This document shows, one piece after another, positions 17,202 through 25,830 of a stretch of 64,000 bases of DNA (within the stretch, counting starts at the first letter, position 1; each line of letters begins with the position of its first letter). The stretch spans positions 40,667 to 104,666 of the forward strand of contig JAFQFD010000026.1 of the NCBI GenBank assembly GCA_017415715.1. Direction: 5' to 3'. The DNA comes from Bacteroidales bacterium (lineage in GTDB: Bacteria; Bacteroidota; Bacteroidia; Bacteroidales; UBA932). Under the pieces are notes generated by a model that ran no database searches, was not told where the DNA came from, and saw nothing but the letters and a program-made list of their open reading frames with translations. Made by a program: the position numbers and the translations under genes.

Positions 17202-18011
17202 ATGAAACGCAAGATTACTTACATTTTAAGCATTCTGATGCTTCTGAACGGCATTTCTGCCTTTGCATGGGGACCGAAAGGACACGATGTTGTAGCCGCA
17301 ATCGCAGAGCAGAATCTGACAAAGAAGGCCAAGAAACGCATTTCTGAGCTTCTTGATGGCAAATCGATAGTATATTATTCTTCATGGATGGACAATATCC
17401 AGAACTCTCCATACTGGGAGGACGGGTACTATAAGACCAAGACATGGCATTATGCCAATGTCGACAAGGGACTGACATATGAAACCATGAAGAAGAATGA
17501 GAACGGTGATGTCGTGGCAGGCCTCACGATGCTGACCGACCAGATGATGAACAACTATGACAATCTGACTGACAGTATGAGAGTCGATTATCTGAAGATG
17601 ATTGTCCATATGGTAGGTGACCTTCATTGCCCTATGCACGCCGGCAGATTTACGGATCTCGGTGGCAACCGTACCAAGGTGATGTGGTTCCGCCAAGAGA
17701 CCAACCTGCATTCGGTATGGGACAGCAAGATGATCGATGCCGCCCGCAAGTGGAGTTACACAGAGTGGTCCGACCAGCTTGACAGGACGTCAAAGAAATA
17801 TAAGAAGGAAGTGATGTCCGGAACCTATGAGGATTGGTTCACCACGACAGTTGCGGCTGCAGCAGAGATATATGAGTATGTCGAGAGCACAGGAGAGATC
17901 GTGCCGTCACTTTCATACCAGTTCGTATATGACTTCTCGCCGCTCCTTGAAGAGCAGCTCCTGCACGCAGGATACAGACTGGCATATGTGTTGAACGAAA
18001 TCTTCGACTAG
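17202..18011 (+). CDS. S1/P1-type nuclease, secreted
   Basis: Exported zinc-dependent nuclease of the S1/P1 family, expected to hydrolyse single-stranded nucleic acids in the periplasm or outside. Signal cleavage after Ala22 leaves Trp23 as mature N-terminus, which in this family supplies the first zinc ligand through its backbone. GHDVVAAIAE follows (His29). The remaining zinc motifs are HMVGDLHCPMHAG near 141-153 and NLHSVWDS near 168. Length of 269 aa is normal for bacterial members. It is monocistronic, and the tRNA-Gly gene begins 10 nt after the stop. Confidence 0.92.
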   Translation: MKRKITYILSILMLLNGISAFAWGPKGHDVVAAIAEQNLTKKAKKRISELLDGKSIVYYSSWMDNIQNSPYWEDGYYKTKTWHYANVDKGLTYETMKKNENGDVVAGLTMLTDQMMNNYDNLTDSMRVDYLKMIVHMVGDLHCPMHAGRFTDLGGNRTKVMWFRQETNLHSVWDSKMIDAARKWSYTEWSDQLDRTSKKYKKEVMSGTYEDWFTTTVAAAAEIYEYVESTGEIVPSLSYQFVYDFSPLLEEQLLHAGYRLAYVLNEIFD

Positions 18012-18021
18012 ATACAACATC

Positions 18022-18093
18022 GCGGGTGTAGCTCAGTGGTAGAGCATCGGCTTCCCAAGCCGAGGGCCGCGGGTTCGACCCCCGTCACCCGCT
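18022..18093 (+). tRNA. tRNA-Gly (anticodon CCC)
   Basis: A complete 72-nt cloverleaf: acceptor stem GCGGGTG/CACCCGC with discriminator U, D-arm GCTC/GAGC, anticodon stem TCGGC/GCCGA with loop TTCCCAA (anticodon CCC at positions 34-36), 5-nt variable loop, and T-arm GCGGG-TTCGACC-CCCGT. CCA is not encoded. It reads GGG glycine codons. Confidence 0.95.
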
Positions 18094-18119
18094 CTCAGTA
18101 AATTCATTCAAAAATCCAT

Positions 18120-18150
18120 GTTACCTTTTCTGGTAATATGACATTATAAG
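18120..18150 (+). promoter_or_regulatory. Putative ECF-type promoter of the sigma factor operon
   Basis: GTTACCTTTTCT (18120-18131), then 7 nt, then TGACATTATA (18139-18148), located 10-40 nt before the sigma gene start. The same two blocks occur before the M23 peptidase gene at 19609. A GTTACC-type -35 differs from the TTTG/TAnnTTTG housekeeping pattern and suggests autoregulation. Confidence 0.55.
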
Positions 18151-18160
18151 GCGGACAGCT

Positions 18161-18880
18161 ATGACAGATGCGCAGATCTTGATGGGCATAATGCAGAATG
18201 ACAATCGTGCATGGCAATATGTCTGCAGGAACATGAAGGCAGGTTTCATTTCGATAATTGTAGGGATCCCTTCTTATGGTGTGGCAGTCAAACCGTATGT
18301 CGAGGATATATTCCAGGAGGCATGCATGACTCTTATGAGGAAGGTGAAGAGCGGGCAGGTGGCAGTCTCACGTGAAGGTGGCTTGTTCAGCTATCTTGTG
18401 CAGATCGGAAAACTGACGGCATTCAATGTGGCGAGGAAGAGGGGCAGTGTGATCTGCAAGACGATAGAAGTGGCGGTTCTGGAAGATTGTCAGGAGTTGG
18501 CGCAGGAGGGCCTCGAAGTGTCAGAAAAGCAACAGGCTCAGGATGAGTTCCTTGACAGGGTGTTTGACTCGATCCCGGACGATTGCAGGATGTTGCTCAA
18601 GAAGTTCTATTGGGATCATAAGCCGATGGATGAAATCACCAGCATGCTGGGACTTAGGAATGCGGATACCGCCAAGACCAAAAAGAACAGGTGTATGAAT
18701 AAGTTCAAGGAAATAGCAAAGATGCTCCTGGAGAACGAGGAGTTTGCAGAAGATGCTGTTCGTGCGGCTGTAGAACGTGCGGCATTGCGTGAGCTGCTCG
18801 AAGATGAACGCGTCATGATGGAGCAGACCGGCATTGAAAAGGCGGCCCTTGATGTCAAGGATGAAGATGATGAGAAATAA
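18161..18880 (+). CDS. ECF-like RNA polymerase sigma factor
   Basis: Sigma-70 family protein of the ECF type, 239 aa. Region 2 lies at ~1-95 (DIFQEACMTLMRKV, and FSYLVQIGKLTAFNVARKRG for -10 recognition). Region 4 lies at ~130-190 (DDCRMLLKKFYWDHKPMDEI, AKTKKNRCMNKFKEIAK). After region 4 comes an unusual tail of about 45 residues rich in Glu, Asp and Ala, longer than in ordinary ECF factors. No typical anti-sigma factor follows; instead the 3' end overlaps a gene for a membrane protein with an HExxH motif. The motif upstream of it recurs before the M23 gene downstream, so this factor may control an envelope regulon. Confidence 0.85.
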   Translation: MTDAQILMGIMQNDNRAWQYVCRNMKAGFISIIVGIPSYGVAVKPYVEDIFQEACMTLMRKVKSGQVAVSREGGLFSYLVQIGKLTAFNVARKRGSVICKTIEVAVLEDCQELAQEGLEVSEKQQAQDEFLDRVFDSIPDDCRMLLKKFYWDHKPMDEITSMLGLRNADTAKTKKNRCMNKFKEIAKMLLENEEFAEDAVRAAVERAALRELLEDERVMMEQTGIEKAALDVKDEDDEK

Positions 18881-19598
18881 GCTTGAAAGACTGACATATG
18901 TGTTGTCTACAGGGATATTGATGTTCCTGACTGCATTGTATGTCCTTGTCCTGGTCACTTCAGTCGCCAGAAATCTTATTGATATGTGTGTCAGAGTGGG
19001 CTGGTCGTTGAGTGCCAACGGAAATTATCTGGGACTCGTTGCTGGTTTTGTCTCCTATTTCGTGTATGTGATTCTTCTTGTCATACTACGCGTGAGACAT
19101 AATCTTGACTGGTTCATGAAGTTCACTCACGAACTGACCCATGCCCTGGTGGCTGTTTTGTTTTTTGCCAAGATCCGGGAGTTTGTGGTCAAGGATAGAG
19201 AATGCTACGTGAGCTACAAGGCGGGTCCGGTCGGATATGTGCCTATTACGCTGTCTCCATATTGTATTCCAATATACACCATCATGCTGTTTCCTTTCCG
19301 ATTTGCAGGCGACAGCAGTTATATGATAATCTTTGATGTATTGATAGCGTTCACTTATGCATTCCACTTGCATTCTTTCATCAGACAGACAAGATTTACC
19401 CAATCAGACATCCAGGGTTGTGGCCTGACACGCTCGGTTGCCTTCATTTCATTCGTCCATCTTGCTGTGCTGTCTCTGATTTTAGCCATTCCTAAAGGTG
19501 GCGTGCTGAATGCGCTCTCCAGGGTCTTCTGGCAATATCCGGTCGAGATATTGACCGAGCCCTCAAAGTGGTTTCACCAGATAATCAAATTTTTCTGA
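18870..19598 (+). CDS. Membrane protein with HELTH motif, predicted M50-like metallopeptidase
   Basis: Integral membrane protein of 242 aa from ATG 18870; ATGs at 18861 and 18867 are also possible, while the TTG at 18834 is unlikely. It overlaps the sigma gene by 11 nt. Hydrophobic helices lie at about 10-33, 52-75, 85-100, 122-145, 150-170 and 188-208. Within a hydrophobic segment sits HELTH (87-91), the HExxH zinc motif, and SPYCIPIY (129-136) occupies the place of the NxxPxxxLDG motif of site-2 proteases. The arrangement recalls M50-like families with an LAPYFFP-type second motif. Proteolytic activity is not proven. The overlap suggests it acts with the sigma factor, for example in intramembrane signalling. 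Confidence 0.6.
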   Translation: MRNKLERLTYVLSTGILMFLTALYVLVLVTSVARNLIDMCVRVGWSLSANGNYLGLVAGFVSYFVYVILLVILRVRHNLDWFMKFTHELTHALVAVLFFAKIREFVVKDRECYVSYKAGPVGYVPITLSPYCIPIYTIMLFPFRFAGDSSYMIIFDVLIAFTYAFHLHSFIRQTRFTQSDIQGCGLTRSVAFISFVHLAVLSLILAIPKGGVLNALSRVFWQYPVEILTEPSKWFHQIIKFF

Positions 19599-19608
19599 CA
19601 ACCGGTCG

Positions 19609-19637
19609 GTTACCTTTTCTCATCTGTGACATTATTA
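19609..19637 (+). promoter_or_regulatory. Second copy of the putative ECF promoter motif
   Basis: GTTACCTTTTCT (19609-19620), 6 nt, then TGACATTATTA (19627-19637), 30 nt before the M23 gene. The first block is identical to that before the sigma gene, and the second shares TGACATTAT. Confidence 0.55.
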
Positions 19638-19666
19638 TATGTAACAACTGATAATAACGTATACTG

Positions 19667-20215
19667 ATGAGAAAGTCTTTAAAGGTCTTCTTTGCAGCGC
19701 TTGCTGCGGTACTGATTGCAGGTTATATAATTCCAGAGAGGAAGGCCATGCCTTGCGGTACTCCTGCTGATTACAACCAGAACAGTTTCTGGCACTGGCC
19801 TTGGACCAGGGGAGTGAATGGACATCCTCACACCGGTGTCGACATCTTCGGCAAGGTGGGGACTCCTGTCGTCTCACAGACAGAAGGGCTTGTGATCTAT
19901 GCCAAGAACATGCCCGGCAAAGCCGGAAACAGCGTTTTCGTCCTCGGGCCAAAGTGGAGGATACATGAATATCTGCACCTCCATACTGTCGATTGTACGG
20001 TCATGGACTTCGTAAAGCCTGGAGAACTGATCGGCACTCTGGGCAAGTCTGGCAATGCAGCTTCAACGCCGGCCCATGTTCATTATGGCATAGTCACTCC
20101 GATCCCGTATGTATGGAGGGCATTCGGAACAGCCGGCACCTGCAATCCTCCGAAACGATTCAACTGGAGACTCATGTTCTGGTTGGATCCGGCAGATCAT
20201 CTTCCGACTAGATAA
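19667..20215 (+). CDS. M23 (LytM-type) peptidase
   Basis: Exported peptidoglycan endopeptidase of family M23, 182 aa, with an N-terminal anchor or signal (~7-22). The zinc ligands are complete: His55 and Asp59 in HTGVD, and His139 in HVH, with His137 as general base. The domain also has YLHLHT and LIGTLGKSGN. There are no LysM or coiled-coil parts, so this is a minimal M23 enzyme. The promoter-like motif before it matches that of the sigma operon, which suggests it is one target of that sigma factor. It ends before a pair of hairpins. Confidence 0.88.
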   Translation: MRKSLKVFFAALAAVLIAGYIIPERKAMPCGTPADYNQNSFWHWPWTRGVNGHPHTGVDIFGKVGTPVVSQTEGLVIYAKNMPGKAGNSVFVLGPKWRIHEYLHLHTVDCTVMDFVKPGELIGTLGKSGNAASTPAHVHYGIVTPIPYVWRAFGTAGTCNPPKRFNWRLMFWLDPADHLPTR

Positions 20216-20271
20216 ATGTATGTTGTGAAAGTTAATCACTGCCTCTGAAGGAACACAAGACCACATGTCCG

Positions 20272-20310
20272 TTTTAAAAGCACAAAAATGGCTGCATTTG
20301 TGTTTTTAAG
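20272..20310. terminator. Imperfect hairpin, diverged copy of the next one
   Basis: An A/T-rich stem built on AAAAGCACAAAAATG and CATTTGTGTTTTT with a GCTG loop. Its left arm repeats the AAAAGCACAAAA core of the perfect hairpin at 20324. It lies between convergent genes and may be a second terminator. Confidence 0.5.
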
Positions 20311-20323
20311 GCAGAATTTATAG

Positions 20324-20361
20324 GTTAAAAGCACAAAATCCTGCGATTTTGTGCTTTTAAC
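20324..20361. terminator. Bidirectional terminator
   Basis: A perfect 17-bp stem (20324-20340 with 20345-20361) and a CTGC loop, with A/T-rich ends on both sides. It separates the M23 gene (+) from the xylan operon (-). Confidence 0.85.
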
Positions 20362-20373
20362 AGTTATTTATGA

Positions 20374-22323
20374 CTAATTGTGATGCTTCATGTTGAGCTT
20401 GATTTTCTTCAGCTCTTCGAGCGGCCGCTCCGGCTGTTCCACATCTGCCGGAACCGGCATGCCTGAGAACTCTCCGAAATACTGGACGCAGGCGTCGCGC
20501 CACCAGCGGGCGTCGCTCTCCTGAATCTCGAGCTTGGCCCTTACGGCCTCCCATCGCTCCTTGTCGACATATGGCTTTGCTGCATCCCAGACAGCCTGAT
20601 ATTCGCGTACTTTCTTCACGCCTCTGTCATACCTGTGGCACATCTCATCCCAGAATGTCCTTCCTGATGACATCTTATGATTCCACGGTATATGGTGGAA
20701 CCAGAGCAGAAGTTCTTCCGGACATGTTTCAAGATTATTGTAGATTGAAGCAAGCGGTTCGTGATACTGGTCCACATTGCCGCTTCCGCTGCGAGTCCTG
20801 TCGAATCCTATGCCGTCAGGTCCGGCCTGATGGTAATATTTCGGGAGCCAGTCCAGGCGGGCCCCTTCAGGCTCATACCAAGGCTCCGGGCCATAGTGGT
20901 GCTCGCCGGCAAATATGTGGTGAAGTCCGAGTGGCATCATATAGTCTACTGCCGTTTCTCGGGAAGTCATCATCATGTCAAGCACAGGCTCTACGAATTC
21001 CGGTTCGGTAGAGAAGGTCTGCTGCAGCCATTCGCGGGCGATTTCTTCAGAAGAAAGCTCCGCATTCCATGCGAGGCGGCCGAAGGCGTACCATGAAGAC
21101 TGGGCGAAATAGTGTCCGCACCAGTTCTTGTCGCGTCCTATGTTTGCGACTCCGGCAATGGCTGTGGTGTTGTATACTTCGGGATAAGCTTTTCCTGAAG
21201 TGATCCCGGCCACGGTCGAGTATTCATTGTCGCAGTATGTGTCGCTGTCCAGACATTCCTCCAACTGCGTTGAAAGGTATACAAGATGGTTGGAACCTCC
21301 CATATATTCCTGAGTGATCTGGAACTCGACCATCATCGCAGTCTTTGTCATTCCGCCGAAAAGCGGGCTGAAAGGCTCGCGCGGCTGGAAGTCCACCGGA
21401 CCGTTCTTGATCTGTATCAGCACATTGTCGCGAAACTCTCCGTCAAGAGGCATGAACTCGTCGTATGCCTGGTTAGCCCTGTCCGGACTGTTCGGAGCGT
21501 ATACGAATGCTCTCCACATTACAATTCCGGCATATGGCTCCAGGGCGTCGGCAAGCATGTTTGCTCCGTCCGCGTGGGTGCGGCCGAAGTCCTGCGGACC
21601 GGGGAGTCCCTCAGAATTGGCTTTTACGAGGAAGCCTCCGAAATCCGGGATCAAACTGTAAATTTCTTCAGCCTTCGATTTCCACCACTGCTGAACCGCA
21701 GGATCCAGAGGATCCGAAGTCGGCAGACCGCCAAGGGCGGCCGGAGACGAGAAGTTGACCGACAGGTATACTCTGACTCCGTATGGACGCATCACGTCAG
21801 CAATCTCAGCCACTCTCTCGAGGTAGTCCCTGCGAAGCATTTCCGGAGTGGCGTTAACGTTGTTGAGTACGCTTCCATTGATACCTATGGATGCATTCAG
21901 CCTTGCATATTCCTTTATCAGTTCAACCGGAACAGGTTCACCCCAATGCCAGATGGACCATCCTGCATAACCTCTTTCGATGGTGTTGTTCAGGTTGTCC
22001 CAATGGTTCAGGATACGTCTTTCGAAGGACGGTTCCTCCTTGATGTCAAGCACGCCGTCTGCCTGACCTGTACGCTCCATCCTCTGGAGTGCGTATGTGC
22101 CATACAGGGCGCCGATCTCGGTCTTGGCAAGAATCTTTCGTCCTTCCGGAGTGTCCTTGATGATGAATCCGTCATTGACCAGATCCAGTGTTTCGTCAAC
22201 AACAACTTCAGCATTTACCTTCGGGCTTCCGTCAGGCAACCATGTGCCGTCATCATTGCTTTTGCTGCATCCTACAATGGCAACCGCAGCCGCGATTGCC
22301 ATTGATATGAAAAACTTATTCAT
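20374..22323 (-). CDS. GH67 alpha-glucuronidase, lipoprotein
   Basis: Inverting alpha-glucuronidase that removes (4-O-methyl-)glucuronic acid from the non-reducing end of aldouronic acids released from glucuronoxylan. Lipobox Cys19 (IVGC). The catalytic acid is Glu238 in KANSEGLPGP; the two base residues are Asp311 in NGPVDFQPREP and Glu339 in FQITQEY. The spacings of 73 and 28 residues equal those of the characterised Cellvibrio enzyme. Length of 649 aa is slightly short of the usual ~700. It is the last gene of the xylan operon and overlaps the GH43 gene by 8 nt. The glucuronate produced feeds the uxaC/uxuA genes elsewhere in the window. Confidence 0.95.
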   Translation of the reverse strand: MNKFFISMAIAAAVAIVGCSKSNDDGTWLPDGSPKVNAEVVVDETLDLVNDGFIIKDTPEGRKILAKTEIGALYGTYALQRMERTGQADGVLDIKEEPSFERRILNHWDNLNNTIERGYAGWSIWHWGEPVPVELIKEYARLNASIGINGSVLNNVNATPEMLRRDYLERVAEIADVMRPYGVRVYLSVNFSSPAALGGLPTSDPLDPAVQQWWKSKAEEIYSLIPDFGGFLVKANSEGLPGPQDFGRTHADGANMLADALEPYAGIVMWRAFVYAPNSPDRANQAYDEFMPLDGEFRDNVLIQIKNGPVDFQPREPFSPLFGGMTKTAMMVEFQITQEYMGGSNHLVYLSTQLEECLDSDTYCDNEYSTVAGITSGKAYPEVYNTTAIAGVANIGRDKNWCGHYFAQSSWYAFGRLAWNAELSSEEIAREWLQQTFSTEPEFVEPVLDMMMTSRETAVDYMMPLGLHHIFAGEHHYGPEPWYEPEGARLDWLPKYYHQAGPDGIGFDRTRSGSGNVDQYHEPLASIYNNLETCPEELLLWFHHIPWNHKMSSGRTFWDEMCHRYDRGVKKVREYQAVWDAAKPYVDKERWEAVRAKLEIQESDARWWRDACVQYFGEFSGMPVPADVEQPERPLEELKKIKLNMKHHN

Positions 22324-23293
22324 CGAGTCCTTCTATTGTCTGGATTGTTCCATCCTCGTTGTACTTGAGTTCGCACACCTTGAGGCTGCGGAGCCATGTC
22401 TTTCCGCCTGAAGGGACGCTGTCGTGATGGAAAAGCCACCATTTGCCGCCGAACTCCACGATAGAGTGGTGTGTAGTCCATCCCACAACCGGAGTAAGGA
22501 TCACTCCCTTGTATGTGAAAGGTCCGTACGGATTGTCGCCGATCGCATAGCAGAGGTAGTGGGTGTCACCTGTAGAGTATGTGAAATAATATTTTCCGTT
22601 GTATTTGTGCATCCATGATGCCTCGAAAAAGCGGTACGGGTTGTCTGCTGTCAGAGGCTTGCCCTCTTCGTCCACGATGACTACAGGCTTCGGCTCTTCT
22701 GCGAACTCGAGCATGTCGTCGCTGAGGCGTACCACACGCGCAGGGATTGAAACCTCCTTGCCCTCAGGAAGATATGCGCTTTCGAGAGCCTTGTTGTCCT
22801 TGTATCTCTGCATCTGTCCTCCCCAGAGACCGCCGAAATACATATAATATTTTCCGTCTTCCTCGAGGATTGCAGGGTCGATGCTGTAGCTGCCCTTGAT
22901 CGGGTCAGGCTGAGGAACGAAAGGACCTGCAGGCGAGTCGCTTATGGCAACGCCGAGACGGAAGATGTCGTTCTTGTCCTTGAGAGGGAAGTACATGTAG
23001 TACTTTCCGTCTTTCCTGGCTACATCGCAGTCCCAGAGCTGGCGTCCCGCCCATGGAATGTCTGCCACTTCCATGACCATTCCGTGGTCCACCACTTCCG
23101 ATGTCATAGGGTCGTTTCCGTTGAGGCTGAACACATGGTAGTCCTTCATGTTGAAGTGGTCTCCGTTGTCGTTCTCTGCGATTCCGGACTCCCAGTCGTG
23201 TGAAGGGTAGATGTATAATTTACCGTCCCATACATGAACGGAAGGGTCTGCCATATAGTCGGCTGGAACGAGATATCTCTTAGGTGTCTTCAT
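22316..23293 (-). CDS. GH43 beta-xylosidase / alpha-L-arabinofuranosidase, cytoplasmic
   Basis: Five-bladed beta-propeller glycosidase of family GH43, 325 aa. There is no signal peptide, so it should act in the cytoplasm on imported xylo-oligosaccharides, unlike the lipoprotein enzymes beside it. Catalytic residues by pattern: Asp16 (MADPSVHVW) as base, Asp139 (YSIDPAILEE) as pKa modulator and Glu224 (FFEASWMHK) as acid. Repeated KYYMYF and KYYFTYS strands mark the blades. It lies between GH10 and GH67 (8-nt overlap with the latter), matching the GH43 of the Prevotella xyn clusters. Exact split between xylosidase and arabinofuranosidase activity cannot be read. Confidence 0.9.
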   Translation of the reverse strand: MKTPKRYLVPADYMADPSVHVWDGKLYIYPSHDWESGIAENDNGDHFNMKDYHVFSLNGNDPMTSEVVDHGMVMEVADIPWAGRQLWDCDVARKDGKYYMYFPLKDKNDIFRLGVAISDSPAGPFVPQPDPIKGSYSIDPAILEEDGKYYMYFGGLWGGQMQRYKDNKALESAYLPEGKEVSIPARVVRLSDDMLEFAEEPKPVVIVDEEGKPLTADNPYRFFEASWMHKYNGKYYFTYSTGDTHYLCYAIGDNPYGPFTYKGVILTPVVGWTTHHSIVEFGGKWWLFHHDSVPSGGKTWLRSLKVCELKYNEDGTIQTIEGLDE

Positions 23294-23301
23294 ATCGGTT
23301 G

Positions 23302-24390
23302 TTATTTAGTGTATTCGTTAAGGAATGGCTTAGGCTCGAGGTTGCGGTCGAACAGGAGAGGGTAGTCCGTACGGCCTCTTACAGGCCATCCGTTCTTCCA
23401 TGAGTCATCGTCGCTGATACCCCATGCTGTAACTCTTGTGATCTTGTCGGAATGCTTGAGGAAGAGGTCCATGAATGCCTTCATTCTCTCGTTCCATACT
23501 GCTGCAACTTCCTCAGGAAGACCGTCCGGATATGGGTTGAGGCTGGCCTTGAACTCTTCGATGTCGCTGATGTTCGCGCCCATGTTCACTGTAGGAAGCG
23601 CTGACATGTCCCACTCTGTGATCATTACGTTCACTCCTGTGCCTGCATAGGCGAGGAGGCTTGTCTCAAACTCCTCGACAGTAGGGTAGTCCATGCCCAT
23701 GTGGCCCTGCATTCCGATTGCATCGATGCGCAGGCCGCGAGCCTTGAGGTCATTGATCAGCTTGACATAAGCGTCACGTCTGCCAGGGACATTCATTCCG
23801 TAGTCGTTCAGATAAAGCTCTGCGTCCGGGTCTGCAGCGTGTGCACACTCGAATGCCCATGGAATGAACTCCTCGCCGAGGATTTCATAGAACGGGCTCT
23901 TTCTGTATGAACCGTCCTCCACGATTGCCTCATTTACCACATCCCAGCCGTGTACGCGTCCCTTGTAGCGGGTCACGATTGTGGTGATATGGTCTTTCAT
24001 CCTCTGCTTGAGGACCTCAGGGGTCACATAGTTTCCTTCTTCGTCATATGCAAACCATCTTGCAAGCTGTGAGTGCCATACGAGACAGTGACCTATGATG
24101 AACATGTCATTCTCCTCACCGAACTCAACAAATTTGTCGGCAAGAGTGAAGTTGTATACATCCTCCTGTGGATGGATCTCCTCGCACTTCATGCAGTTCT
24201 CTGCTACGATGGAATTGAAATGTTTCTTGAGGATTTCGACGCCGGCAGTGTCTGCGCCGACGATTTCCGATGCATTGAGGGCTGCTCCGATGTAGAACTT
24301 GCCTTCAAATGCGTCCTTTACCCCCTTTTCTTCGGCTGCGCCGCAAGAAGCAACCAGCAGTGCGGCTGCGATAATAAGCGTGTTTCTCAT
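23302..24390 (-). CDS. GH10 endo-1,4-beta-xylanase, lipoprotein
   Basis: Retaining endo-xylanase cutting the xylan backbone. Lipobox Cys16 (VASC). A single GH10 TIM barrel fills the protein (362 aa): [11 protein letters not shown] near 103-113, acid/base Glu154 in [14 protein letters not shown] near 193, and nucleophile Glu259 in ITEWDMS. There is no binding module, in contrast to the second GH10 at 29645. The gene starts 3 nt upstream of the symporter stop in transcription order and precedes GH43 by 8 nt, so it is inside a five-gene operon. Confidence 0.96.
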   Translation of the reverse strand: MRNTLIIAAALLVASCGAAEEKGVKDAFEGKFYIGAALNASEIVGADTAGVEILKKHFNSIVAENCMKCEEIHPQEDVYNFTLADKFVEFGEENDMFIIGHCLVWHSQLARWFAYDEEGNYVTPEVLKQRMKDHITTIVTRYKGRVHGWDVVNEAIVEDGSYRKSPFYEILGEEFIPWAFECAHAADPDAELYLNDYGMNVPGRRDAYVKLINDLKARGLRIDAIGMQGHMGMDYPTVEEFETSLLAYAGTGVNVMITEWDMSALPTVNMGANISDIEEFKASLNPYPDGLPEEVAAVWNERMKAFMDLFLKHSDKITRVTAWGISDDDSWKNGWPVRGRTDYPLLFDRNLEPKPFLNEYTK

Positions 24391-24393
24391 AAT

Positions 24394-25809
24394 TTATTGG
24401 TTTTTAGCTCTTTCTTCGATTTCCATGTTGATCTTGTCGATCACGTCGTCCTCAAGCTCATACTTCGATATGATCCACATGGCGAGGACGAGAAGGATTG
24501 AAGGAATCACGCATACTAGCCAGAGGATGCCCTGCTCTGCGAGAGGTGTCTGGTGTGAGAGCGTAGCGTCGAATCCTACGATTGAGAGTACGAGGCCAGG
24601 CACAACGCCTCCGAGGGCCATTCCGGCCTTGAAGAATATGCCTGTGAGGGCGTTCACGATGCCGGCGATGCGGCGGCCTGAAGTGTATTCTCCATATGAA
24701 ACAACCTCAGGAACAAGAGCCCACATATATCCAGTAGCCACGATGATGCCTGTGCTCTTTACAAACTGTGCGATGCAGAGGAGCCAGAACTGCTTGAGAG
24801 CTTCGATTGACACGAAATTGTACATCATGGCCATACCTGCCACTGCTGTTCCGAGGAAGAGGTAGAACATTCCCTTCTTTCCGATCTTGCGCTTGATTGC
24901 AGGCACCAATGGCATGAATATGAAGGCAGGGATGGTGCCGAGCCACATGAATGCTGTTGTCATCATAGGGGTGGCTCCGACATTGTATGTCATGAAATAC
25001 GCGTCAGCAGCGTTTCCGATGCTCATCATTGCGAATGCTGTGACGAAGAAGAATGCAAGCACTCTGAGAGGACGGTTGCGGAGGAACTCCATCCAAAGGT
25101 CGCTGACCTTCACATTCTCTGATTCCTTCTTGTCCATCACTACCCTTTCCTTGCACTGAGAGAATGAGAAGACCAGAAGGGCGAGACCTGCCAGAGCGAA
25201 GATGGTCATGGTGATGAACCATGCGGAAGCCGACTCAGGCTTGTCGATGATGGCTGTTCCGTCTGCGGCCATAGGGGCGAAGATCGCGATCACCATAGGG
25301 AGCGACTTAACGATCAGGGCACCGAGGTTGGCCATGAACATACGTGTCGATGTGAGGATTGTAATTTCCTCGGTGTCTCTTGTAAGGGATGAGTTCAATG
25401 CTCCATAAGGCACGTTGACCAATGTGTAGCACATGCTCATACCTACATATGTGACGTAGGCGTATACCAGCGATCCGCTGAACCCGTTCCAGAAGCAGAG
25501 TATCGCCAGTCCGGCAAGCGGGATTCCGCCGAGGATCAGCCATGAACGGTATTTTCCCCACTTCGGATTGCCTTTGTCGACAAAGGCGCCTACAAGTGGG
25601 TCCCAGATTACATCTACGAGTCTTACGATCAGGAACATGAGCGCGGCAGCGGCCGGGCTGATGCCATAGACATTGGTGTAGAAGAACAGCAGCCAGATGC
25701 TGACGGTCTGATAGATGAGGTTCTGGGCCATGTCGCCGGCTCCGAAGCCGATGCGTTGGATCCACGACAATTTGTAGAAGCCTTTAGCTTCGTTGTTAGT
25801 CTGTGCCAT
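24394..25809 (-). CDS. GPH-family sugar:cation symporter
   Basis: Inner-membrane transporter of the glycoside-pentoside-hexuronide family (MelB/XynT-like), 471 aa with about 12 hydrophobic segments. The N-terminal GAGDMAQNLIYQ and the loop motif VDVIWDPLVGAFVDKG are characteristic; a basic segment KRKIGKKG marks a middle cytoplasmic loop. In the operon it lies between the esterase and GH10 genes, as the symporter does in Prevotella xyn clusters. It most likely imports xylo-oligosaccharides for the cytoplasmic GH43. Coupling ion is probably Na+ or H+; not decidable here. Confidence 0.92.
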   Translation of the reverse strand: MAQTNNEAKGFYKLSWIQRIGFGAGDMAQNLIYQTVSIWLLFFYTNVYGISPAAAALMFLIVRLVDVIWDPLVGAFVDKGNPKWGKYRSWLILGGIPLAGLAILCFWNGFSGSLVYAYVTYVGMSMCYTLVNVPYGALNSSLTRDTEEITILTSTRMFMANLGALIVKSLPMVIAIFAPMAADGTAIIDKPESASAWFITMTIFALAGLALLVFSFSQCKERVVMDKKESENVKVSDLWMEFLRNRPLRVLAFFFVTAFAMMSIGNAADAYFMTYNVGATPMMTTAFMWLGTIPAFIFMPLVPAIKRKIGKKGMFYLFLGTAVAGMAMMYNFVSIEALKQFWLLCIAQFVKSTGIIVATGYMWALVPEVVSYGEYTSGRRIAGIVNALTGIFFKAGMALGGVVPGLVLSIVGFDATLSHQTPLAEQGILWLVCVIPSILLVLAMWIISKYELEDDVIDKINMEIEERAKNQ

Positions 25810-25830
25810 TGGTTATCAGTGTTAGTTGTT

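Noticed and set aside
18834-18869. TTG start for the HELTH membrane protein
   Set aside because: It adds a basic stretch inside the sigma gene's 3' end; ATGs at 18861-18870 are better placed.
21286-22305. Plus-strand ORF of 339 codons
   Set aside because: Antisense to GH67, whose catalytic residues and family length are clear.
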